In this document: in pieces, positions 43,908-54,799 of the stretch
Numbering within the stretch: the stretch's first letter is position 1
How the letters are laid out: the number at the start of each line of letters is the position of its first letter
NCBI GenBank assembly: GCA_025200525.1
Contig: CM045758.1
Coordinates: forward strand, 65,346,598-65,410,597
Length of the DNA stretch: 64,000 nucleotides
Source: Camellia lanceoleosa
Taxonomy: Eukaryota > Streptophyta > Magnoliopsida > Ericales > Theaceae
Direction: 5' to 3'
Made by a program: the position numbers and the translations under genes
The notes under the pieces: model-generated
The model's database searches: none
Told to the model about the DNA's origin: nothing
The model's input: only the letters and a program-made list of their open reading frames with translations

Positions 43908-45447
43908 ATAATAACAATAAATAATAATAAAAAGTACATTGGGATGCTTATCCTTTTCACATAAAGATGCTACTAAAAGTTATTATTTCAAGCAAAGTAA
44001 TAAAAAAAAAAAAAAAAGGTGGAAAACCTACTGAAGATTGAAAGCCTACAGCAAGAATTTTTTTATTTGCAAATAAAGTTAGTTTAGATGTTATTATGAT
44101 GAGTCATTATACAGCACTGTTTTAGGATCTCTAATCTATCATCCATGCATAGATATATAACTCAAATGTATGCAACTCTATATGATAAGCATAGATAGGT
44201 AACCAAATGAGAAAAAAAAACAAAAACAAAAACCCAACCACCAAACAGGGCCTTAATGGAGTGTGATGAATGAAAGGGGTCATAAAGAAGCAAAGTGATG
44301 ATTCATAGGTCACCCATGGGAGCATGGGTTGTCCTCCAAATGTGACCCCAACAACAGCTGCATTTGGTAATTATAAGATTTCAAGACTTTGGGTAACCAA
44401 AAGGTGAATAAAGAAAGAAAATAAATTGAAGCTTATGATTAAAGATGTAGACTCAACTAGGATTTTAGAAGACTAGTATCCAATCCAACAAACTAAAAAA
44501 ACAAAAAAACCAAAGTTAAAAAGAAGACTTGAATTCAATCTTCTAAAACAACATGATGATGGGTTTGAGTTTTTTTATTTTTTGGCTTAAAAGGTTGGAC
44601 TCCTTAATGGATTTTTTTATAGTGTCTTTGCTTCAAATTGCAGAAATCTTTGAGTGCCACAAACGCGTTTTTAAGTGTTGAAAAAATATCAGTAAATCTC
44701 TTTATCACTCTAATGTTGTTTTGACTCTTCTTTCAAAAATTTATTCAAAATTTAATATTCAAACGCAATCTCAATTTACAATTAGATCTCTTTCGTTTAA
44801 ATGTGCCCCATATTGTTTTTAATAAAAAAAATCTATCATGATTATTTCAAGGTGGGTTTTACCTATGTAGAAAAATAGGAGGTGTTTTAGTGGGCAGGCT
44901 AAATTAGTAATTAACCACCACCCTATGCCACATTTTTTATTTTTTTTATGTGGTCGAATGACACATTTAAGCAGGCAATTTGGTCTTAGAAATAAAGAAT
45001 CCACACTCTAAAAAGTAACCTGACCTACCAAGGCCTGTGGGATTCTAATTTTGACTAAGGCTTTTCTTCCACAGTCCATTATAACAATACCAATAAAAGT
45101 GAGTGAGCTTTTGACATTTATTAAATTCTAGTGACTCTAATAAAATTTTTGATTTACTTTGCAGTTTCAAAAATAATAATAATAAGCCATAGTAGAGACA
45201 TTAGGGCTTAGTTTAGGTGTGGTCTCTAGGTTTTTTTACAAAATAATTAGAATGAAAAATGAGAAATAAAATAAATAAAGGGAAAATTACATTAATCTCT
45301 ATTAAAGTTTGAAAAAAAAAAAATATGAAACCCCACTAATTTGATATAATTATATTATGTTCTCTTACAACTTTAATTCACATAACACATAGGCTATTTA
45401 ATTCAATCATTTGTTAGTTGTATAGATAAAAAAAAAAAAATAGTATT
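43908..45447. other. Intergenic DNA
   Basis: AT-rich sequence with several poly-A/poly-T runs and no recognisable gene or bounded element. Confidence 0.6.
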
Positions 45448-45870
45448 CACTTTGTTTGGTTCTAGTTTTCAGAAAACAGTTTTCAGAAAATTTTACTTTT
45501 TTATTTTTCGTATTTTAATGTTTTCAATGAATTTTTTAAATATTTTAAGCAATTTTTTTTTTATAAAACTTTTAGACACGCATAACATAAATACATTTAA
45601 AAAGTATATTATTTGTGAAAAAATCTTTAAAAAAATACACTAAATACCAAAAAAAAAAAAAAAACAAAAAAAAGATACGAAATTTCAATACATTTTTCGT
45701 ATTTTTGTGTATTTATTAATTTTTAATTTTTTTTTCACAAATATTTTACTTTAGATACATTTAACTAAGGTGCATCTAAAAAAATAAAAAAATTACTTAA
45801 AATTTAAAAAATATTCACTAAAAATAAAAAAAAATACGAAAAACAAAAAACTGAAACTAAACACACTGAT
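45448..45870. mobile_element. AT-rich fold-back MITE
   Basis: The left end CACTTTGTTTGGTTCTAGTT and the right end GAAACTAAACACACTG are imperfect inverted repeats; the arms consist mainly of A- and T-runs with complementary words (CATTTTTCGTATTTTTG opposite AAAAATACGAAAAACA). No clear target duplication found. Confidence 0.5.
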
Positions 45871-47520
45871 TATCATCTTTTTTACATTTAGATGTATATT
45901 TTACAATTGATTATCCATTTGTTTACACACTACCTATAGTAGTTTTAGTTACTTTAGACTTATTCAAAGGAAAGTCAGTATTGTTATATAAAATATATTA
46001 GACTTATTGTATTTTTTTTCAAATCTCAACGATAGCTAATGTAATTTACCCTAAATAATTTTTTTTTTTTTAAAATTGATAATTGAGGAAAAAATTAAAA
46101 GGGGCACATAAGATCCATTCAAATTATATGTATAAAAATGTATATAGATGAAGATATTGTAAACCTAACATCCATATTATATGAACTAAGGTTAAGTAGC
46201 TTAAATTGGGGAAATAATAAAAGTTCTAATAGTCTCTAAAATAAAAAGATCGATGGAAATTCTTTTTTGAACATAGTAATTTCGGAAAATTATCAACACT
46301 CTCCCTCTTATTTGGTTGGGAAAATTACGAAAAAATTGCATCAATATAAAATAATTGTAAAGTGATAAAAATACACAATGTTTACTTGCATGTAAATTAC
46401 TTTCACTTCCATCACTTTACAATTATTTTGCATATATACCATTTTAATTTATTTATTTAATGCAATTGTCCCTATTTAGTTTCTATTCCTTTTTTGCATC
46501 TACTTTAGAAGGTCTAAATCATTTGGTTGTCTATTTTATGAAAATCTTCACATACTCTCAAAACAAGTGGAGGTGGATTTTCCCTCTACATATCTTGACA
46601 TTAAAGCAACAATAATCCTGTTAAACAAACACCAAAATGATAGAACATGACATGTAATGATGTACAAGGGACCACTTTTGAAATTTCCTTTGTTATTTTC
46701 ATAAAAATCTCTTTAATTAGTAAAACAAAAGATTCACTGGGTTAGGAAGAAAAGGTTTCAAATGTGTGATTATTGTTAATAGTTCTTTGATCACATGGAT
46801 CCCTCAATTATCTTCTAACTTTCTAATCACCCCAAAAAAACAAAAAATCTTCACTTTCAATGGTTAAAACAAAATTTACTTATAGGTGTTTGTAAAATAG
46901 ACTGTCGGTTTATTTTTTAATTAATTTTTTAATCTAGACAAACTTGATATAAACATAATTCCCCTTTAATTGTTAGAAAATTACTGGATTTACAACTATT
47001 ATGATTACATCTATAAGCTTCCCTTATGTTATATACAAGTATAAAATAATACTATAAACACAAACTCATATGGAATGCTATTTAGTTAGAGCATTTGGTT
47101 TGTCAACGGAAACAATAAATATGAATTTTCTTTAAAAAAAAGAAAAAGAAGAAGATATAATGGCCTATTTTAAGATAATTAAAAGCTGATTTTTTGATTT
47201 TTTTTTTGAAAAAATGTGTAAAAAAATATGAGAAGTGGTATATCCCAAAATGAGTTAAAAGCTGATTTTTGAATTTTTTTTTAACTCTTTCCAAAAGAGC
47301 TCAATATGCTTAATAAGCACATTTTTTCAGAGATTGGAAGGGTGGGAAGTGATTGTAGGTAAAAAAAACACACTAATAAATAAGTCCTAAACATTCTATT
47401 TGTAAAAACACAAGTTGCTATGACAAATGTAAAATAGGTAGGGAATGAATGGCTTTCCTTCAGTCTAATCACGGACTAGAAGATATTATTGGACCTATAA
47501 GGGTTTATCATAGGTCCCGT
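45871..47520. other. Intergenic DNA with one short hairpin
   Basis: No gene. The only distinct structure is a 19-bp perfect inverted repeat, AAAATAATTGTAAAGTGAT at about 46,348-46,366 and its complement at about 46,404-46,422, a probable remnant of a small MITE. Confidence 0.55.
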
Positions 47521-47768
47521 TTCGATAATCCGAACCGTTCAATGTGTAGAACTCATTGAGTACTATATGTTTATAGAAAATCACGTTGATCGGATATCGA
47601 TAGTTATGTGATTAAATCAGTTTTGTATGAAAAAAATGGATGGTTAAAAATAAATGGCGTACAAAAATCTGATTTGATCACATAGCTATCGATATTCAAT
47701 CAACGTGATTTGTTGTAGATATATAGTACTCGATAAGATCTACATATTCAACGGTTCGGATTATCGAA
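47521..47768. mobile_element. Fold-back element with long arms
   Basis: The arms TTCGATAATCCGAACCGTT (47521) and AACGGTTCGGATTATCGAA (47750-47768) are perfect complements at the ends, and complementarity continues inward through AATCACGTTGAT / AATCAACGTGATT, GATATCGATAG / CTATCGATATT and GTGATTAAATCAG / CTGATTTGATCAC to a centre near GAAAAAAATGGATGGTT. A related copy is at 59,197-59,472. No coding; the transcript would fold into one hairpin of about 120 bp. Confidence 0.8.
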
Positions 47769-48173
47769 CTGGAGAAAAACCATTCCTAAAAAGATGTATC
47801 CGTCTACAAACGTGTGAGAAGTAACTCGGACCATCAGATTCCTCAATGGAACCATCACTTGTTTTCTTAAACAAAAATTATTTCATTTACAAACTTATCT
47901 AAATCATTGATTTGTGTAGGTTTGATGTGACTATATATAAATCAATAACTTGAATATATTTATGACATAGCAGAATTAATGTCGGTAACCAGTGTGTTGA
48001 GGATGAGGAATGCTAACTGCGACAAAGGGGTAAAATTTTTGACTTTAGATGGGGGAGGGGGGGCCTTCTCACATGCCCATTTTCACTCACCTTCAAAGCC
48101 TAATGATTTTGTTCTCCACTAAGCCCATAAGCGTTAATTGTGATGGAAAAAGGGCTCATTTCTTAATCCTCTG

Positions 48174-48188
48174 TGAGTGAGTGAGTGA

Positions 48189-48251
<63 letters not shown>

Positions 48252-48253
48252 GG
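48174..48253. repeat. Compound microsatellite (GAGT)n(GT)n(GA)n(G)n
   Basis: Four simple repeats follow each other without interruption: about four GAGT, seven GT, sixteen GA and a run of about 12 G. It was probably generated by successive slippage. Confidence 0.95.
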
Positions 48254-50038
48254 TGTGATTGTGAAGTCAAACAGTAGGGATTGCTTATTGGTGGTGTGCT
48301 GTTTGGACTCTGCACTAGCCTCATCCATGTAGGTCACTTTTTTTTTTTCATAAAAGGGTGGTGATACTTAATTCTAATTCTAATTTTAAATGAAGTTTTA
48401 GTAAGGTGAAAGAAAGAGAGAGTAGAGAGAGATAAATAAAATAATGTGCGCCATACCTTTACGTGGACACTCTTTACATCATTAAAACTATATTAAAACT
48501 CTTAAATTAGAGTTATTAAACATTATTCTTCATAAAATTATTATCTTAAATTCAAACTAAAACCACGGGGTGGGGATCTAGTGGAGCTTCGTCCTCCTTA
48601 AATATATAATGTTTAGATTTTGAGAGACGCGGTTTTTTTTAAAAGATTGTGTTTTACTCAGTTGCAAAGTCTTAAGACTTTTATTATGAAGTGAATGTAA
48701 AGTCCACTGTTATTCTGGTGGGGATTCCCTTCCTTTGAGTTGAGTTAAATTTGACTGTTAATCGGCTACATTGAGATTAGTGACCTGCAGAAGTTATGAT
48801 GCTCCCACGGAGCTTCCTTTTTCCTAGTTCAAAAAGAAAAAAGAAAGAATTCAAACTAAAACAAAACATATATATATTCAAAATTTAAATTTGACATAAT
48901 GTAAACAAATTAAATATCATATACATATTTTAATTTTTCAGTACCCTTAAATATTTGTCTAGGTACATAACATTGTTGTTGTTGTTGTTGTTTTTTTTTT
49001 TTTATACAAAATTTATAATAGCAATGTTAGTGTTGGAAAAAAATTATTCAAAAAGTGGTTAAAAAATAAAAAGTAGAGACTAAATTCATCATTAATAAAC
49101 TGACAGTACACTACATTAAATTTAAATTTATACCATATATTTTATTTTTTTAATCCATTTTCAAATAATTTTATGATTCTCTAATTTTTTCCACATTGTA
49201 AATTTCATGATGTTCAATTCAATCCTACCATAATTTTTGAATAGGCCCACCACCACTCCTTTTTCTTTGCATCACAGCATCTTGGATCTTCTCTTTAAGA
49301 GTTCTTTTTGTCCTTTGGCTTTGGTTCATTATCTTATTCAGTTTTTCACTTACCATCTTAGATTTTATTCCTACAGTTTTATCAATATAACTTTGGACAT
49401 GTGGCACATTAACTGTAGCCTGTGGCGAGGCTGATCAGAAAGTTGTCTGAGTGGATTGAGTGATTTATTTTATAAAATTAAAAGTATAATAGTTAAAAAT
49501 TGAGGGTGTAAAAATTATATAAAAAACCACTTCAAGATCATTTAAAAAAAATAATAAATCACTATGAGAAATTCGGACTCATTTGTACTCAAAAACGTAC
49601 CTTTTGGTAAGCTTTATTATCAACCACTTGAATTTTTGACAATCAATAAATAAAAGAAGATGATGTTGTATTGTGTAGCGATAAAACTCAAACTCTGATA
49701 TCACATTTATACTATATATTATAGTAAAATAATAGTTTAATGAAAAATCTTATGAGAATTTCAATACCTCATATTAAAGTAATTAATTTTTTTACCTTAC
49801 AATATATATATATATATTTTAAAAGCATGTGATTCATATTCACCGGGGTGAAATTTCGATGAATTTCATTCCCCCATTAAAAAAAAAAAAAAAAAAAAAA
49901 ACAATTTTTTGAGCCAACCCCCAACTGACACCTCACTGGGTGTCACCCCCAGCTGGGGGTAGCAAGCTTTTTCGATTTTAAAACTATATACATTCACAAG
50001 TATTTTTTCATTGGTTTTAATTAAGAGAATGCAAATAG
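48254..50038. other. Intergenic DNA
   Basis: AT-rich, no gene. A less AT-rich patch at 48,560-48,830 (GGGGTGGGGATCTAGTGGAG, GGCTACATTGAGATTAGTGA, GCTCCCACGGAGC) followed by an A-rich tail at 48,830-48,848 may be the end of a retroelement, but I cannot classify it. A pair of adjacent hairpins lies at 49,927-49,962. Confidence 0.5.
49927..49962. repeat. Two adjacent perfect hairpins
   Basis: TGACACC-TCACT-GGGTGTCA is followed immediately by the 16-bp perfect palindrome ACCCCCAGCTGGGGGT. It lies just after a 22-nt poly-A run. No gene is nearby, so a transcription-terminator role is not supported. Confidence 0.8.
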
Positions 50039-50692
50039 GCGGGTCCTACTCATGTCATGTTTGGTTAAGAAATGTGTGGGAAGGGGATTAGTATTCTTAT
50101 TGGAGTAGTACTCCTACACTATGACTGGACTAGCAATGCTGGACAATGCTGGAAAAGACATGGGACGGAGATTCAATCCTATGGGATTAATGGGTGAAGG
50201 ACTATTTTATCCGTTAGTCTATGTAACTATGCTAATGGAATAGAGTAATTATGAAATTTCATAAGTTTAATGCCAATAAAAAAAAATAGGACCCACAAAA
50301 TGTGAGATCCATACACATTTGTTTGGCGAATTATGTTGGATGAGATTATGAATATGGTGGGATTGAGTGAGAAAATTAGTAATGTGATAGTATAAAGTTA
50401 GATATATAAGATAAAGTGTATTTATTTGAGAAGTAGTGTGATGGTATTAGTTGATTGGAATTAAATTTATGAAATCATATAAAAGCCCTTATTACATAAA
50501 ATAAAAAAAAAACAAATTTTATTGTGTTTGATAAATAGAGGGCGAAATAGACATTTTGCTTCAATCTAGGGGAATTAGATTAGCTATCCCACCCTTTCCA
50601 TGGAAATGCTAATCCTAGGATTAGTAGTCACATGGGGACTCATAGTTCCTTAACATGTAGCACAATCAAACATGGATTTGGTGGGACCCACG
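50039..50692. mobile_element. MITE-like element with GGGTCC...CATGTTTGGTT inverted ends
   Basis: The left end GCGGGTCCTACTCATGTCAT followed by GTTTGGTTAAG is mirrored at the right by CTTAACATGT, CAATCAAACATGGATTTGGT and GGGACCCACG. A third partial copy of the end occurs internally at about 50,288. About 650 bp with no coding; the target duplication is unclear. Confidence 0.5.
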
Positions 50693-50754
50693 AAATTATT
50701 AATCTAATCTCATCATAAAAGGCTAAACAAACATAAATTTCACTATTTAAATTA

Positions 50755-51047
50755 ATAAAAGATAAATTACAAATACATCTACTGATATTTATTAAAATAT
50801 AGAGTTTTCCCTCACGTTTGAAAATTGACATCCCTAGTCATTGAGATTTCCAATCACATAACAAATGGTCCATCCGTTAATCAACTGTTAAGTCAAAGTA
50901 ACAAAGTATCTAATGTAAGTAACAATTTTTGTTTTCAAAAATACCTTATGAAATTAAACACTTTATTTTCTCTTTTCGTTTTTCCTATCTCGCCTTCTTT
51001 ATTTCTCATTTTCTTTTAACTAGTAATACTACTTTGCTCAATCATTG
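50755..51047. mobile_element. Left part of a fold-back MITE split by the LTR retrotransposon
   Basis: AAAAGATAAATTACAAATAC and the following 100 bp are approximately inverted at 58,906-58,967 (AACATGAAGGGAAATTTGTA, AAGAGATGTATTTGATTTAG). The two parts flank the Gypsy element, so it inserted into this MITE. It belongs to the same broad group as the element at 43,376. Confidence 0.5.
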
Positions 51048-53070
51048 TATAACGATTCTGATTTAGACCTGACCTATTTACTTGATTGTGAATTCGAGAA
51101 TCCATGTACTTAACTATTGTTCATCTATTTTCCATCATAATATTTGTTGAGGTTGGCTGTTGGGAGTTTTAGTTGTATTTGAAACAGGTTGGAAAGTCAG
51201 CTTTTCAATAAGTTGTTGTCTAGATTTTTCCTTGTTCGCTCGAGCGATGCTTTTTGTGCTTAAGCAGTCTTTTATAGTTTGTAAAACTACTGAGAGTGTA
51301 ATATCTGCACTTAAGCGACACTTCTTGCGCTCGAGCGACCTTTTGCAATCTACAAAACTATTGAGAGGGGGTCATTGTGCGCTCGAACGGTGATTTTGGT
51401 CGCTCGAGCAGTGTCACTTATCGTGTCTGTTCGCTCGAGCGGTGTTTTGGTCGTTTGAGTAGTCTATGCATATATCAGTATGAGAGGAAGCCATTTTCAG
51501 TCACTTTTTTTTATCTCTTTCTCTCTCTAAACATTTCAAAACCCTAGATCTTCACTCTCTCTTTCTAGTTATTGAACTCTAGCTCCAAATACTCTCAATC
51601 CGTGAGTTTCCTCACCCTAGACCTTTGGAGAAAAACGTTGAGCACGTCGAGGGCTTCACTTTAATTAGAGCATTTAGTGTTTTTGACTCCGTCAAATTCT
51701 ACCCATCGTTTCTTCGTGTCTTCTACTTTGTGGTAGGAATTTCTTTGACTCTTTTATATGATTTTTAGCTTAGTTATTTGCTCTTTGAAAAAGGTTATTT
51801 ATTTAGGAACTTTTGGTAAAACCTAGGATTTGGTTTAAAATCAAAAGAGGATTTTTTTTTTCTTTTCTTTCCAAATTGATTCTTGAAAATGTTTGTGAGA
51901 AGATGGTTATGGATGAGTTGTGTTGAAATGATGGAAATTTTTTCTTAAAATTGATTGTAAGAAAAAAGGGTATTGCCCTAATTTTGGATATTTGGAATTG
52001 TGAAAAGATAATGGAAAATGATATTGGATATTGTGAAATTGGAATAATAGTTATGTTGATGATGATGGTGGAGTTAGATATATAATATCACTCCTATTGT
52101 AACTGATAAAAATGTATCTTTTGATTGGAAATTTATCTATTGAATAGAAATATCTGTTTTGGGTTATCGGTGGAAGATAGTTTTGATTGTTGTAGACTTT
52201 GCATGAAGATTAGGTTGAATTGAAACTAATTTCTCATACATTGTGCATTGAACATCATTCCATATTGAGCATTGTAAATGTATTGGTTTTTGAGAAAAAT
52301 ATGGGTGAATACCTTGGTGAATCTGGTGAGGAAGTGTGGTTGTGGTTATGATGTTGGTCTGTGTGTCCTTGGTAAAAATCCAAAAACCCACGCGGTTAGG
52401 TGTCGATCCTTCCAGTTAGTACCGGTAAAATGGCTTTGGTAGTGCTTGTATAACTTACTAGCAAACATGTACCTAGAGATTCTCAATGTTTTGTATCCAC
52501 TGCCCTGTTTTATGTATAAAAGGATTATTTTCATGAATTGATTTATATTTTGGCATTGCATTGTTTTGAGATTAAAAACGAGGAATGTTTGACAAATGGC
52601 ATGCATGTACATTCACCTTATAATTTTGCTAAGATTCATATGCGGTGTTAGAGTATCTCCACTGGGTTTTGGCTCGCCTTATATGGAAAACAACTTTCAG
52701 GTGCTGATTATATGCCTCTGCCAAGGATATAGCTTGGGAGGACTCGGAGCTTAAGGCTTCTTTTTTGGTTTCTTGATATAATTATTTTGTGAGACTTTAT
52801 TTGTATTGAGTTTAAACTAATTTTGTTACAACTAAGTATCGTCTTGGAAAGTTATAGCTATTAGGGCATTACCTTATTTGTTTTTTTTTTTCTTTCTCTC
52901 TTGTATCTATGCCATATGTTATAGATTCAGAATCTAGGATTTGTGAATATGTATTATATATGTCATCTTTTGTAATGATTAAAGATATAATGAATAGAAA
53001 ATATGAGACTATTGATCAACTGTAGCACTATTATGAGTTGGATTAATGTTAATTATTTTGGGGCATTCCA
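51048..53070 (+). repeat. 5' LTR of the Gypsy element
   Basis: It starts TATAACGATTCTGATTTAG, as the 3' LTR does at 58276, and must extend to the primer binding site at 53074, giving about 2.0 kb. Its first 625 bp align with the 3' LTR with scattered differences, mostly transitions. A cluster of TCGCTCGAGCGA-like palindromes occupies 51,236-51,452. A CTTTCTCTCTC tract and a plausible leader follow. An alternative reading, a 625-bp LTR, would leave the primer site 1.4 kb away from the LTR, so I prefer the long version. Confidence 0.65.
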
Positions 53071-53073
53071 ACT

Positions 53074-53085
53074 TGGTATCAGAGC
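53074..53085 (+). other. Primer binding site (tRNA-iMet)
   Basis: TGGTATCAGAGC is the complement of the plant initiator-tRNA-Met 3' end and is the usual minus-strand primer site of Ty3/Gypsy and Copia elements. It lies 3 bp after the inferred LTR end. Confidence 0.9.
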
Positions 53086-53450
53086 TAACGGGTTTGAATA
53101 TTTTGGGAGTGGGAAGTGAATGTTACCACAAATAGATTCTCTTGCTAGATAATTTTAGAAATAGACCTGGCATTCCATGTGATAACATACTTATGTTACT
53201 AAATTAGTATGAGATTTAATTTCTTAGATATTGATTACGTCTACGAGTTCTAGAAGTCTTGTTAGAAAAGCACTTGATCACTACTATTTCTAACTAGAAC
53301 TCTGGCAATGTCGCGGGACGATTATTATCTAGAAAGGAAGTTCGTTTGTGTTTATGTGATTAGGTGCTTATGTTGAGTGAATTATTTGTTGTCCATAGCT
53401 TTAGGACGTGAGTGAATTAGCTTCAATACATTTATGAATGTGTTAATCCA

Positions 53451-54560
53451 TTGTGTTACCTTATTAGGATGTTAGGACATGGTTGTGGTAGGCGTGGTAA
53501 GCCTATGAGGCAGGAGGTGCCATTACTGGATGGAATTCTAGTGCGAGAGGAAGGAGTTGGTCAGGCCAACGTGGTTGAGCCAGTAGGTCAGCAAGCCATA
53601 GGTGCTTTGGCTTGGGAAATGGCTGGCGCTTTGTGGAAATCCATAGACATTCTCAAGGCAGAGAATCAAGTCCAAACCCATGTTGTCGAGATAGGGCCAT
53701 CATTTCTGAAGAGGGAGTTCTTCCGGTCGAATCCAGATTAGTTTTTGGGGGATCTGAAAAAGCCACTGAAGACAGATGAGTGGCTAGAGCATATGGTGAA
53801 GACATTCGACATGCTTGGCATCGAGGACAATGGCTTGAGAGTGTCCTTGGCATCCTTCTAACTAAAGGGAGATGCGAGTCAGTGGTGGAAGTATGCGTGG
53901 GGGCGTATTAGGGTGACTTGGGAAGCCTTTGTCAACGTCTTCCATGACAAGTTCTTATCTTTCACTGCTAGAGAGAGGTTGAGGGATCAGTTCTTGAAGC
54001 TCAAGCAATTGAACACGTCTGTAGCAGAGTTTGAGGTAGCTTTTACTAGTCTCTCTAGATTTGCACCAGAGCTTGTGGTGACAAAGGAACGCCCTTGCAT
54101 CAAGTTTGAGAAGAAGTTGAGGACCAGACTCATTTTCAAGGTGGTCAGGTCTATGATTACGGATTACGGTCGTCTAGAGGTAATGACCGTGACTCAGGCG
54201 GCGGAGGAGAGAATGAGGGGCTTCAAGTAGGGGAGTCAGGAGGTTCTAGGGGAGACACAGGATAACAAGAGGTACAGGGGTTATGCCCCACAGCAGTCCC
54301 AGGCAGTTCAGTTCAGATCCACTTTTCCGGTACCGAGTTCTGGTTTAGGAAGAAGTAGTCAGGGTGGGATTACTTGCTTTAAGTATGGTCTGCTGGGCCA
54401 TAAGTCTCTAATTTTGCCACAGAGAGGAAGAGAGGGTAGCAGTCTGCGCTGTCTGCAGCTTGTTTACAGAGCTAGAGTTAGGGGAGAGGGCAACCGTTTA
54501 CCTGTTATCAATGTGGGTAGTCGAGACACTTGAAGAGGTTTTGTCCTTAGACGAGTGGCA
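53451..54560 (+). pseudogene. gag pseudogene of the Gypsy element
   Basis: One frame with stops at 53739 and 53859 covers a typical retrotransposon gag: KTDEWLEHMVKTFDMLGI, then GDASQWWKYAWGRI, TWEAFVNVFHDKFLS, RERLRDQFLKLKQ and FEVAFTSLSRFAPE, ending at 54230. Downstream, a zinc knuckle survives in another frame at 54503-54544 (CYQCG, stop, SRHLKRFCP). Gag would form the virus-like particle in which reverse transcription occurs. The stops sit where TGG, CAG or CAA codons would be expected. Confidence 0.8.
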
Positions 54561-54799
54561 CACCTAGTGCATCTGGTTCGAGGCAAACATAGAACCATCA
54601 GCCTACCCCAGTTGGTACAGGTCTCGAGGGCCACTCAGGGAGCCTCTTCGGCCTAGTTAGTTTACCAATCTTATCCTCCGAGGGGTGAACAGATAGAGTA
54701 GAGCCCAGTATATATGTTGTTACTACGCCGAATCAGTTGCCAGCACCCTTTGTTTTGAGAGGTAACTTTTTGTTGTTCAATTTGATTGTGCATCTCATT

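Noticed and set aside
48134..48337. Open stretch with alternating Ser-Leu and Thr-His repeats on the minus strand
   Set aside because: It is the translation of the compound GA/GT microsatellite.
49927..49962. Adjacent hairpins as a transcription terminator
   Set aside because: Intrinsic hairpin terminators are bacterial; this is plant DNA with no gene upstream.
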